Source: Streptosporangium becharense (GTDB taxonomy: Bacteria > Actinomycetota > Actinomycetes > Streptosporangiales > Streptosporangiaceae). From it: 64,000 bases of DNA. The notes beneath the pieces were generated by a model that did no database searches, was not told the origin of the DNA, and saw only the letters and a program-made list of their open reading frames with translations. The first letter of the stretch is position 1. Each line of letters starts with the position of its first letter. The position numbers and the translations under genes are program-made. The stretch spans positions 868,001-932,000 of the forward strand of contig NZ_JACHMP010000001.1 of assembly GCF_014204985.1 (NCBI RefSeq), in the 5' to 3' direction. Positions 34,327 to 42,983 of this stretch are shown in pieces.

Positions 34327-34671
34327 ATGCCGGAGAGGACAGTGGTCATCGCCTCCAGTACGGGCCTGCACGCCCGGCCCGCGAAGATCTTCGTGCAGGC
34401 CGCGGCCAGGCAGGGGACGCCCGTCCGCATCCGGGTCGGGGACGGCAGGCCCGTACCGGCCTCCAGCATGCTCGCCGTGCTGGCACTGGGTGCGACGCGG
34501 GGCACCGAGGTCACGCTCGACGCGGAGGGGCCGGGCGCCGACGAGGCCCTCGACCTCCTCGCCGGGTTGCTCTCGCGCGACCTCGACGCCGAAGACGCGG
34601 CCCGAGACACGACCCAGGACACGGCCCGAGACGCGACCCAAGACGCGGCCCGAGACGCGGCCGATGCCTGA
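34327..34671 (+). CDS. ptsH: HPr phosphocarrier with extended C-terminus
   Basis: A 114-residue HPr. Phospho-histidine His15 lies in STGLHARPAK, and Ser46 is present in the region phosphorylated in Gram-positive HPr. Normal HPr ends near residue 88. Here an extra tail of about 25 residues repeats DAARD/DTARD/DATQD. Enzyme I overlaps it by 8 bases. It carries phosphate from Enzyme I to EIIA. Confidence 0.92.
   Translation: MPERTVVIASSTGLHARPAKIFVQAAARQGTPVRIRVGDGRPVPASSMLAVLALGATRGTEVTLDAEGPGADEALDLLAGLLSRDLDAEDAARDTTQDTARDATQDAARDAADA
34604..34668. repeat. Repeats encoding the HPr tail
   Basis: Five or so degenerate copies of a 12-base GACGCGGCCCGA-like unit at the 3' end of ptsH, giving the D-x-x-(R/Q) pattern. 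Confidence 0.7.
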
Positions 34672-36364
34672 GCGGCTGCGGGGCCTGGGGGTCAGCCCGG
34701 GTCGCGCCGCGGGGCGGGCCCACCGGATGGCGGACCCGCCGGCGCTGCCCGCCCCCGTCCCGGTCTCCGACCCCGGCCGGGAGCTCGACCGGGCGCTGCG
34801 CGCGCTGGAGGCCACCGCGACGGACCTCGCGGCGCGGGCGGCGAAGACGTCCGACGCCGAGGCCGGGGCGATCCTGGAGGCGCAGTCCCTCATCGCCGGC
34901 GACCCGGTCCTGCGCGAGTCCGTCGAGGCGAACGTCAAGTCCGGCGCGGACGCCGCGCACGCCGTCGACGCCGCCTGCGCACACCACCGGCGGGCGCTGG
35001 AGGCCGTGGGCGGTTACATCGCCGAGCGGGCCGCCGACCTCGACGACATCCGCAACCGGGCCGTCGCCGCCGTGCTGGGGCTGCCTGTGCCCGGAGTGCC
35101 CGACCCCGGGTACCCGTTCGTCCTGGTGGCCGGCGACCTCTCCCCCGCCGACACGGCCGGCCTCGCCCCCGCCTCGGTCGTCGCCCTCGTCACCGAGCGG
35201 GGCGGCCCGACCAGCCACACCGCGATCCTCGCCCGCGCTCGCGGCCTGCCCGCCGTGGTCGCCTGCCGCGGCGCGGCCGGGATCGAGGAGGGGACGTGGG
35301 TGTCGGTCGACGGCGGCCGGGGGGAGGTGGAGACCGGCATCGGTGAGGAGGAGGCCGCCGGTATCCGGCGGCGGGCCGCCGCCGAGCGCCGCCGGACGGC
35401 CGGCGTCCGCGGCCCCGGCCGTACCTCCGACGGCCACCCGGTCAAACTCCTGCTGAACGTCGGCTCCGCCGCGGACCTGCGACCGCCGCGGGGTCTGCCG
35501 GCGGTCGACGCCGAGGGGGTGGGGCTGTTCCGCACCGAGTTCCTGTTCCTGGACCGGCGTGAGGAACCGGGGTACGAGGAGCAGGTCGCCGCGTACGAGG
35601 CGGTCTTCCGGGCCGCCCCCGGCGGGCACGTCGTGGTCCGCACCCTCGACGCGGGGACGGACAAGCCGCTGCCGTTCCTCGATCTGCCCGGCGAGGCCAA
35701 CCCGGCCCTGGGCGTTCGCGGCCTGCGGGTCTCCCGGGTCAGGCCGCGGGTGCTCGACACCCAGCTCGACGCCGTCGCCGAGGCCGCGCGGGCGAGCGGG
35801 ACCGAGCCGTGGGTGATGGCACCCATGGTGACCACGGTGGAGGAGGCCGCCGACTTCGCCCGGCGGGCCCGTGCCCGGGGCATCACACGGGTCGGCGCGA
35901 TGGTGGAGGTCCCCGCCGCCGCGCTGCGCGCCGCGCGACTGCTGGACGAACTCGACTTCCTCAGCATCGGCACCAACGACCTCAGCCAGTACGCCTTCGC
36001 CGCCGACCGGCAGCACGGTGACCTCGCCGACCTGCTCGACCCCTGGCAGCCCGCGCTGCTCCGGCTCGTCGCCGACTGCGCGGCGGCCGGGCGGGCGGCG
36101 GGCAAACCCGTCGGCGTGTGCGGGGAGGCCGCCGCCGACCCGCTGCTGGCGGGCGTGCTGGTCGGCCTGGGGGTCACCAGCCTGTCCATGTCGGCCCCGA
36201 GCGTCGCCCCGGTCCGGGAGAGCCTCGCCGCCCTCTCCCTGGAACGGTGCCGCGACAACGCCCGGCTCGCGCTGGACGCCGACGGCCCGGCCCAGGCCAG
36301 GGACATGGTCATCCCCGGCTCGGCCGCGGGCTCTTGCAGCTACGACGAGCCGCGAGGCGGCTGA
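34664..36364 (+). CDS. ptsI: PTS Enzyme I
   Basis: A 566-residue phosphotransferase. It begins GLGVSPGRAAG. The active His185 lies in ERGGPTSHTAILARARGLP. The PEP-binding C-terminal barrel has GLFRTEFLF and the motif SIGTNDLSQYAFAADR. A Cys in GVCGEAA completes the site. It takes phosphate from phosphoenolpyruvate and passes it to HPr. As the last gene it makes this operon a complete phosphorelay. Confidence 0.94.
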   Translation: MPERLRGLGVSPGRAAGRAHRMADPPALPAPVPVSDPGRELDRALRALEATATDLAARAAKTSDAEAGAILEAQSLIAGDPVLRESVEANVKSGADAAHAVDAACAHHRRALEAVGGYIAERAADLDDIRNRAVAAVLGLPVPGVPDPGYPFVLVAGDLSPADTAGLAPASVVALVTERGGPTSHTAILARARGLPAVVACRGAAGIEEGTWVSVDGGRGEVETGIGEEEAAGIRRRAAAERRRTAGVRGPGRTSDGHPVKLLLNVGSAADLRPPRGLPAVDAEGVGLFRTEFLFLDRREEPGYEEQVAAYEAVFRAAPGGHVVVRTLDAGTDKPLPFLDLPGEANPALGVRGLRVSRVRPRVLDTQLDAVAEAARASGTEPWVMAPMVTTVEEAADFARRARARGITRVGAMVEVPAAALRAARLLDELDFLSIGTNDLSQYAFAADRQHGDLADLLDPWQPALLRLVADCAAAGRAAGKPVGVCGEAAADPLLAGVLVGLGVTSLSMSAPSVAPVRESLAALSLERCRDNARLALDADGPAQARDMVIPGSAAGSCSYDEPRGG

Positions 36365-36654
36365 GCGTGGCGGGCGGGTCTGTAGGGGTCACGATCCCGT
36401 GCGTCACGCCGGCGGTGCGACCGGGGGATCGACTGGTCGCAGCGCTCGGCATCCTGTTCGGTGCCGCACAGGGGCGTGAACGGCCGGTGCCGCCCCAGAA
36501 CGGCAGACCGCACCCGAATAACGATGATCGCGGACACCTGATCCCGCCCCCTTCGAGGCGGCACGGGGTGGCCCGCATAAGCCCGAGCTCGCCCGGTTCG
36601 CCGGGAGGGCTCGCGGTGGAGTGTGCCGGCCATCCGACTGACTGTGAGGGACGG

Positions 36655-37788
36655 TCAGCGGTCACCGGCGGTGGCGAAGTCGGGTAGCTCGGTGGACAGC
36701 AGCTCGTCGGCGGCCCCGTCGAGGAGCCGGGCCATCTCCGTGGAGCGGGGAAGCATGGTCTTCTCGTAGGCGTGGACGGCTTCGTCGAGGGTGTCGTGGT
36801 GGGCGATGGCGAGGGCGAGTTCGCACGCGTCCAGCATGGCGAGGTTGACGCCGACGCCGAGCGGGGGCATGAGGTGGGCGGCGTCCCCGAGCAGGGTCAC
36901 CGTGGGGTTGTGCTTCCAGGCGTGTGGGACGGGCAGGGCGAAGATCGGGCGGTCGACGTAGGGGCCGTCGTTGTCGGTGATCAGCTGGCGCAGGCGGGGC
37001 GACCAGTCGCGGTAGCGCTCCAGGAGGAGGTCGCGGATGCCGTCGGTGGCCTGGGGGGTGAGACCGCCGGCGGTGATCCAGTCGGCCGGGACGCGCTGGA
37101 TGATGTAGACGCGGATGTGGTCGCCGCTGTTGCGCTGGGCGAACAGGCCGCGGTCACCGTCGGCTGCGGCGGCGCCGCCTTGGCCGACGAGCTCGGCGAT
37201 GTCGGGGTGCTGGGTCGTGACGTCGTGGAACCAGGCTTCCAGGAAGCTTACGCCGCTGTAGCGGGGGGTGGCGGAGGAGACGGCGCGGCGGACCTTGGAC
37301 CAGGCGCCGTCGGCGCCGACGACGAGGTCGGCTTCGATGGTGGTGCCGCCCGTGAAGTGCAGTTTCCGGGGGCCTTCAGCGGGGCCGCTGACGGTCTGCA
37401 GGGCGTGGCCCCAGCGCACGGTGCCGGGCTGGAGCGAGTTGAGCAGCAGGTCGCGCAGCCGGCCGCGGTCGATTTCCGGTTTGAACCGCTCATCTTGCTC
37501 GGGGACGTGGTGGAAGAGGATCGTGCCGGCCGGGTCCATCTGGCGCATCTCTTGGCCCTCGAGCCGGGCCAGTTGGAAGAACTCCTCCAGGAGGCCGGCT
37601 TCACGTAGGGCGATCTGGCCGTTGTCGGCGTGCAGGTCGAGGGTGCCGCCCTGGTCGCGGGCGGCGGGGCCGGCGTCGCGGTCGTAGACGGCGGCGGTGA
37701 TGCCGTGCTGCTGGAGGATGCGAGCGCAGATCAGGCCGCCCGGGCCGGCTCCGATGATGGCGATGCGGGGTGTCTGAGTGATGTTCAT
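36655..37788 (-). CDS. TetX-like FAD-dependent monooxygenase
   Basis: A 377-residue class A flavin monooxygenase. GAGPGG near residues 13-18 binds FAD, GGTLDLHADNGQIAL resembles TetX and related aromatic hydroxylases, VVGADGAWSKVR is the DG motif, and LLGDAAHLMPP is the GD motif. It hydroxylates an aromatic or polycyclic substrate using NAD(P)H and oxygen; inactivation of a drug is possible but not shown. The ATG at 37788 is chosen from the FAD motif position. It is divergent from a TetR gene that probably represses it. Confidence 0.85.
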   Translation of the reverse strand: MNITQTPRIAIIGAGPGGLICARILQQHGITAAVYDRDAGPAARDQGGTLDLHADNGQIALREAGLLEEFFQLARLEGQEMRQMDPAGTILFHHVPEQDERFKPEIDRGRLRDLLLNSLQPGTVRWGHALQTVSGPAEGPRKLHFTGGTTIEADLVVGADGAWSKVRRAVSSATPRYSGVSFLEAWFHDVTTQHPDIAELVGQGGAAAADGDRGLFAQRNSGDHIRVYIIQRVPADWITAGGLTPQATDGIRDLLLERYRDWSPRLRQLITDNDGPYVDRPIFALPVPHAWKHNPTVTLLGDAAHLMPPLGVGVNLAMLDACELALAIAHHDTLDEAVHAYEKTMLPRSTEMARLLDGAADELLSTELPDFATAGDR

Positions 37789-37922
37789 GGTGGTGCTCCG
37801 TTCGTTCCACGCGGCAGTGCCTGACTGCCGTGCTGAAGGGATGCCTGGGTCGGGGGATGGAGGGGCCTCGCCGAGGAGGAAGGGCGAGCCGGGCGGCGCC
37901 CGGAACCGCCGCCCCAGAAAAA

Positions 37923-37967
37923 CACACCGATTCAATAAGTGCAACAAGACAACTTTTGAAGTCGATT
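37923..37967. promoter_or_regulatory. AT-rich divergent promoter and candidate TetR operator
   Basis: A local AT-rich island between the monooxygenase and TetR genes. TTCAATAAGT (37931-37940) and AACTTTTGAA (37951-37960) form an imperfect inverted repeat with a 10-base spacer, a plausible TetR site. Confidence 0.45.
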
Positions 37968-37990
37968 AACTGAGGAGGTAGGGTACCGGT

Positions 37991-38614
37991 ATGCCCAGCA
38001 CCACGACCGACACTGCGACAGGACCCTCTCCCGCGCCGGTGGGACGCCGCGAGCGCAAGAAGGCCGCCACCCGCCAGGCCATCGCCGACGCCGCGCTGCG
38101 CCTGTTCCTGGAGCGCGGATACGACGAGGTCGGCATTCGCGAGATCGCGGACGCCGCCGACGTGTCCACCACCACGCTGTTCAAGCACTTCCCGGTCAAG
38201 GAAGCCCTCGTCTTCGACGAGGACTCCGAACAGGAGACCCGCCTGCTCGCCGCCGTCCGAGAGCGGCCCAAGGGCCAGTCCATCCCCGCCGCGCTGCGCG
38301 AACACGCCCTGACCACCCGGCTGGCCGCCGACAGCGACGCCGGCTTCACCGCCTTCACCAACCTGGTGGCCAGTACTCCCGCGCTGCGCGACTATGCCCA
38401 GAACATGTGGCTGCGCCACACCGCCGCACTCGCCCAGGCCATCGCCGAGGAGAGCGGCCTCGCCGCGGGCGACCCCGGCTGCGCCGCCCTGGCCCACTTC
38501 GCCCTCGAAGCCCCCCGCGCGGCCTACGCCCACGACAACCCCCGCGAAGCCATCACCCGGGCCTTCGACCTTCTGGAACACGGCTGGAGCGCGCTCGCCC
38601 GGATCAAGGCGTGA
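37991..38614 (+). CDS. TetR-family regulator
   Basis: A 207-residue repressor. The helix-turn-helix VGIREIADAADVSTTTLFKHF is near residues 47-67, followed by a variable ligand-binding helical domain. GAGGAGG lies upstream of the ATG. Being divergent from the monooxygenase gene across 200 bases, it probably represses that gene and itself until a substrate binds. Confidence 0.92.
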   Translation: MPSTTTDTATGPSPAPVGRRERKKAATRQAIADAALRLFLERGYDEVGIREIADAADVSTTTLFKHFPVKEALVFDEDSEQETRLLAAVRERPKGQSIPAALREHALTTRLAADSDAGFTAFTNLVASTPALRDYAQNMWLRHTAALAQAIAEESGLAAGDPGCAALAHFALEAPRAAYAHDNPREAITRAFDLLEHGWSALARIKA

Positions 38615-38836
38615 GCAGCGGATCCGAGGAAGCCCGCCGCCGCTTCGCGGCTCGGCGTAGTTGTAGGAGTTCAGGGTCGTCTCCGGCCGGTGACCGCCCC
38701 GGCCTCCCGCTCTCCTGCGACCGGCCCCCGCGACCGGCCCGGGCACCGTCCCCGGACGCCCGGGAGAAGCGAGGGCCAGGTGCCGGGGCCGTCATCCGTT
38801 CTTTCCAGAGGCGACATCTCGGCGTAACACTGAGGC

Positions 38837-41596
38837 ATGGCCTCCCCCACCGCCGTCCCGTCACCGGCGCTGCACGGCCGTGACGCGGAGCTGACCGCGC
38901 TGCTGCGACTCCTCGACGCCGCCCGCGGCGGATCGGGGGGCACGATGGTCCTGCGAGGGGCACGGGGAACGGGCCGGAGCGCGCTGCTCGGCGCGGCGGC
39001 CGGTCTCGCGGACGGCTTCGCCGTGCTCACGACGCGCGGCACGGTGGCGGAGTCGCGGCTGCCGTACGCGGGACTGCACGGGCTGCTCCGCCCGTTCGCC
39101 GACCGGCTGGCCGTGCTCCCTGCGGCGCAGGCCGCGGCGCTGGCCGCGGCACTGGAGCTGGGCACGGCGGACGGCGGGCTGGCGCTGCCCGCGGCGGTGC
39201 TCAACCTGCTCGCGTCCGCCGGCCGCCCGGTGCTGGCCTGCGTCGACGACGTCCACCACCTCGACCCGCCCAGCCGTGAGGTGATCTTCTTCGTGGCCCG
39301 GCGGCTGGCCGGAGAGCCGATCGCGCTGCTGATCGGGGCCGGCGACACCCCTTCCGGTGCCGGTGACGGCCCCGCCGTCCCCGACGACGTGCCGGTGCTG
39401 GAGCTGGGGCCCCTCGACGCGGCGGCGGCCCGGCGGCTGGCCGGAGACCTGGCGCCGGAGCTGGCCGAGGACGTGCGGGCGTCGCTGCTCGAGGTCGCCC
39501 GCGGCAACCCGCTGGCGATCGTGGAACTGGTCGGGTCGCTGACCCCCGAGCAGATGTCCGGCGCCGCCGCCCCGCCGGAGACCCCGCCGCGGGACGGACG
39601 GCTCTGGCGGGCCCACACCGCCCGGCTGGCGGCCCTGCCCGGCGCCACCGCCGACGTGCTCCTGCTGCTGGCGGCCGACCCCGACCTGGACACGGCCACC
39701 CTGCTGCGGGCCGTCCGGCCGGGCTGCGCGCTCACCGCGCTCGAACCGGCCGAGCGGGCCGGCGTGATCGTCCGCCTGGCCGGCGACCGGTACGACTTCC
39801 GGGACCCGCTGATGCGCGCGGTGGCCTACTCGGCCGCCTCCCCGGCCCGGAGGCGCGCGGCGCACCGGCTGCTCGCCGGTCTGCTGGACTGTGAGCACCG
39901 GCGGCTGAGGCGGGCCTGGCACCGGGCCGCCGCGCTGGACGGCCCGGTCGAGGAACTGGCCGGCGAACTGGCCGGCGCCGCCGCGGCGGCCGGCCCGCGC
40001 GACGGCCACCCGGCACCGTACCTCGCCCTGGAGCGGGCCGCCGAGCTGACCGCGCACGACGACGTGCGGGCCGCCCGGCTGGCCGCGGCGGCCGACCGGG
40101 CCTGGCACGCCGGGCTGCCGTGGCGGGCCAGGTCGCTGCTCGCCCGGCTGCGCTCGGTGACGGTCCCCGAGGAGGTGCGCGACCAGGCGGAGCTGGTGCG
40201 CGGCAACCTGGAACTGCGCAGCGGGAGGACCACCAGCGCCGGAGAGGGCCTGCTCGCGGCGGCCGAGGCGCTGCTCCCCCGCGACCGGGACCGGGCCGTG
40301 CGCGTGCTCATCCGCGCCGGCGAGGCCAGCTACCTGGCCGGCGACGACCGCCGGTTCCTGGCCATCGCCCGGCGGGCCGCCGCGCTGCGCCGCCCGGACG
40401 ACCCGGCGGCCGTCCGGTTGATGTTCGAGTACCTGGCCGGGACGGCGGCGACCTTCCGCGGCCGGCACCGGGAGGCGACCGGCCCGCTCCTGCGGGTGCT
40501 GGAGCTCGCCCCCCTGGTGCGCGACCCCTCGGTGCTGGTGTGGGCGGGGGTGGCCAGCCTGCTGCTGGGCGACGACGTGCGCGCGCTGCGGCTGGCGACG
40601 CGGGCGGTGGAGACCGCGCGGGCACGGGCGATGCCCGCCACGGTGCCGCAGGTGCTGGAGCTGATGATCCAGGCGGAGATCTGGATGGGCCGGTACGCCT
40701 CAGCCGCCGCCAACGCCGTCGAGGGGCTCCGGCTGGCCCGGGAGTCGGGACGGCTCAACAGCGCCGGCCAGCATCTGGCGTGGCTGGCCCTCACCACGGC
40801 GGTCGAAGGTGACGAGGAGACGTGCCGGATCAGGGCGGCGAGCGCCATCGCACTGGCCGGCGCCCACGGCCTGGGCCTCGCCGGGGCGGTCGGCCACTGG
40901 GCCCTGGCCCAGCTCGACCTGGCCGCGGGACGCCACGCCGACGCGGCCGAACGGCTGCGGGCCACGGCCAGGCCCGACGGCGCCAACGGACACCTGGTCG
41001 TGCGGGTGATGGCGACCCCCCACTTCGTCGAGGCGGCGGTGCGCACCGGCGACCGGGAGCGGGCACGAGCGGCGCTGCGGGTTCTCGACGGCTGGGTGAG
41101 CAGCACCCGCAGTCCCGACCGGCGCGCGCTGGCCGAACGCTGCCACGCCCTGCTGGCCGGTCCCGGTGAGGCCGAGGAGCGTTTCGCCGCCGCGCTCGAC
41201 CTGCACCGCGGGGGCTGCTGCGAGTTCGAGACGGCCCGCACCCAGCTGCTGTTCGGCGGCGCGCTGCGCAGGAACCGCCGTCCCGGCGCGGCCAGGGAGC
41301 ACCTGCACGGTGCCCTGGAGACGTTCGAGCGGTCCGGCGCGCGGCTCTGGGCCGCCCGGGCCCGCGCCGAACTGCGCGCCGCCGGGGAGTCCGTCCGCTC
41401 ACCCCGCCCCAAGGTCGCCGAGAAGCTGACCGCCCAGCAGTACGAGATCGCACGGATCGTCGCCGCCGGCGCCACCAACCGGGAGGTCGCGGCCCGGCTC
41501 TTCCTGAGCCCGCGCACCGTGGAACACCACCTGAGGAACATCTTCACCAGGCTCGGCGTCCGTTCCCGGGTGGAGCTGGCACGCCTGATGTCCTGA
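38837..41596 (+). CDS. Large ATP-binding LuxR-family (LAL/MalT-like) regulator
   Basis: A 919-residue protein. An AAA ATPase domain occupies about 10-300, with GRDAEL, then the P-loop RGARGTGRSALL in which the usual Lys is Arg, and Walker B LACVDDVHHLD. A long tetratricopeptide-like helical region covers about 340-840. The C-terminal LuxR helix-turn-helix is NREVAARLFLSPRTVEHHL with NIFTRLGVRSRVELARL. LAL regulators activate degradative or antibiotic genes. The cutinase gene lies 281 bases downstream on the same strand and is a possible target. Confidence 0.9.
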   Translation: MASPTAVPSPALHGRDAELTALLRLLDAARGGSGGTMVLRGARGTGRSALLGAAAGLADGFAVLTTRGTVAESRLPYAGLHGLLRPFADRLAVLPAAQAAALAAALELGTADGGLALPAAVLNLLASAGRPVLACVDDVHHLDPPSREVIFFVARRLAGEPIALLIGAGDTPSGAGDGPAVPDDVPVLELGPLDAAAARRLAGDLAPELAEDVRASLLEVARGNPLAIVELVGSLTPEQMSGAAAPPETPPRDGRLWRAHTARLAALPGATADVLLLLAADPDLDTATLLRAVRPGCALTALEPAERAGVIVRLAGDRYDFRDPLMRAVAYSAASPARRRAAHRLLAGLLDCEHRRLRRAWHRAAALDGPVEELAGELAGAAAAAGPRDGHPAPYLALERAAELTAHDDVRAARLAAAADRAWHAGLPWRARSLLARLRSVTVPEEVRDQAELVRGNLELRSGRTTSAGEGLLAAAEALLPRDRDRAVRVLIRAGEASYLAGDDRRFLAIARRAAALRRPDDPAAVRLMFEYLAGTAATFRGRHREATGPLLRVLELAPLVRDPSVLVWAGVASLLLGDDVRALRLATRAVETARARAMPATVPQVLELMIQAEIWMGRYASAAANAVEGLRLARESGRLNSAGQHLAWLALTTAVEGDEETCRIRAASAIALAGAHGLGLAGAVGHWALAQLDLAAGRHADAAERLRATARPDGANGHLVVRVMATPHFVEAAVRTGDRERARAALRVLDGWVSSTRSPDRRALAERCHALLAGPGEAEERFAAALDLHRGGCCEFETARTQLLFGGALRRNRRPGAAREHLHGALETFERSGARLWAARARAELRAAGESVRSPRPKVAEKLTAQQYEIARIVAAGATNREVAARLFLSPRTVEHHLRNIFTRLGVRSRVELARLMS

Positions 41597-41703
41597 CCCG
41601 CCACACCGGGCCAGACGGACGACGGCGGCGGCGAAGGCTGGAGACCCGGGGCACCGGACACACCCGGACAGGACCGGTGATTTCACCGATGCGCACCGCG
41701 CCT

Positions 41704-41721
41704 GACAACGAGAAAGTTGTC
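41704..41721. promoter_or_regulatory. Inverted repeat upstream of the cutinase gene
   Basis: GACAAC-GAGAAA-GTTGTC, with flanking CTGACA (41702-41707) and TGTCAG (41724-41729) forming a second overlapping pair. It is a candidate operator 157 bases before the cutinase start. Confidence 0.5.
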
Positions 41722-41877
41722 GCTGTCAGAACCTCCCGGGCACCGCGGAACGGCGTCGGCGCCCGACGGCCGTGAGCGGCGGGCGCGTGCGCCGCTCGGT
41801 CGTCGTTCCCGGCGCCGTGGCACCGTGATCCCGGCGGGTTCCCGTGGTTCCTCCCCCCAGGAACGGAGTACAGCACC

Positions 41878-42795
41878 GTGCAGCCGTACCGGACCACCCC
41901 CCAGGCTCCCGCGTCCAGGCGTTCCCGCCGGGCGACGGCGGTCGCCACGCTGACCCTGGCCCTCACCCTGACCGGCACCGGCGGGGCGTTCACCCCCGCG
42001 GCGCAGGCCGCCGCCAACCCGTACGAGCGCGGCCCCAACCCGACCAACGCCCTCATCGAGGCGGTCAGGGGTCCGTTCGCGACCTCCCAGACCGACGTCT
42101 CCTCGCTCCGCGTGACCGGCTTCGGCGGCGGGACGATCTACTACCCGACGACCACGAGCGCGGGCACGTTCGGCGGGGTCGCCATCGCACCCGGCTACAC
42201 CGCGAGCAAGTCGAGCATGGCCTGGCTGGCCGAGCGGCTGGCCTCCCACGGCTTCGTGGTCTTCAACATCGACACCATCACCCGTTCCGACCAGCCCGCG
42301 AGCCGCGGACGTCAACTGCTGGCCGCGCTCGACTACCTGGTGGAGGACAGCTCGGTCGCGAGCCGCGTCGACGGCGGCAGGCTCGGCGTCATGGGTCACT
42401 CGATGGGCGGCGGCGGCAGCCTGGAGGCCGCCGACGACCGGCCGCAGCTCCAGGCCGCGATCCCGCTGACCCCGTGGAACCTGACCAAGACCTGGTCCGG
42501 CGTGCGGGTGCCCACGATGATCATCGGTGCCGAGAACGACTCGGTCGCCTCGGTGACCACGCACTCCAAGCCGTTCTACAACAGCCTCCCGGCCTCGTCG
42601 GAGAAGGCGTACCTGGAGCTCGACGGCGCCAGCCACTTCGCCCCCAACACCTCGAACACGACGATCGCCAAGTACAGCCTCTCCTGGCTCAAGCGGTTCA
42701 TCGACGACGACACCCGCTACGAGCAGTTCCTCTGCCCCGCCCCGCAGGGTGACCGGGCCATCTCCGAGTACCGGGACACCTGCCCCCACTCGTAG
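41878..42795 (+). CDS. Secreted cutinase / polyester hydrolase (PET hydrolase-like)
   Basis: A 305-residue exported alpha/beta hydrolase. The signal peptide ends AQA, with the mature protein starting near Ala45 ([12 protein letters not shown]). Triad: Ser175 in GHSMGGG, Asp221 in GAENDS, His253 in ASHFAPN. The oxyanion residues would be Tyr107 (PGYT) and Met176, with Trp200 at the subsite. Cys286 and Cys302 match the C-terminal disulfide. Motifs [24 protein letters not shown] and KPFYNSLP match Thermobifida cutinases, which cut cutin and also PET. GTG start with AACGGAG upstream. Confidence 0.93.
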   Translation: MQPYRTTPQAPASRRSRRATAVATLTLALTLTGTGGAFTPAAQAAANPYERGPNPTNALIEAVRGPFATSQTDVSSLRVTGFGGGTIYYPTTTSAGTFGGVAIAPGYTASKSSMAWLAERLASHGFVVFNIDTITRSDQPASRGRQLLAALDYLVEDSSVASRVDGGRLGVMGHSMGGGGSLEAADDRPQLQAAIPLTPWNLTKTWSGVRVPTMIIGAENDSVASVTTHSKPFYNSLPASSEKAYLELDGASHFAPNTSNTTIAKYSLSWLKRFIDDDTRYEQFLCPAPQGDRAISEYRDTCPHS

Positions 42796-42809
42796 ACCCG
42801 GCACACGCA

Positions 42810-42840
42810 CCGGCGACGGCCGCCGCGCGGCCGTCGCCGG
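42810..42840. terminator. Shared terminator between cutinase and methyltransferase genes
   Basis: A perfect 13-bp stem (arms 42810-42822 and 42828-42840) with loop CCGCG, 15 bases after the cutinase stop. The methyltransferase converges from the other side, so it may serve both. Confidence 0.75.
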
Positions 42841-42983
42841 CACGCCGTCGCAGGGGACGGCGGGCCGGACGGCGGCACCGGGTGAGACCACCGCCGGCGT
42901 GCCGTCGTCCCCCCGGCGGCCGTCGCTCCCGGCCGCGGACGGCCACCGGAATCGTCCGGGTGCTCCGGGCCGCCGGGAGCGCG

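Noticed and set aside
36365-36654. Possible gene or RNA in the 290-base gap after ptsI
   Set aside because: The short frames there have no ribosome site or family resemblance, and I saw no convincing RNA structure.
38837-42795. Biosynthetic gene cluster around the LAL-type regulator
   Set aside because: No synthase, tailoring or export genes surround it; the neighbours are a cutinase and a lone methyltransferase.
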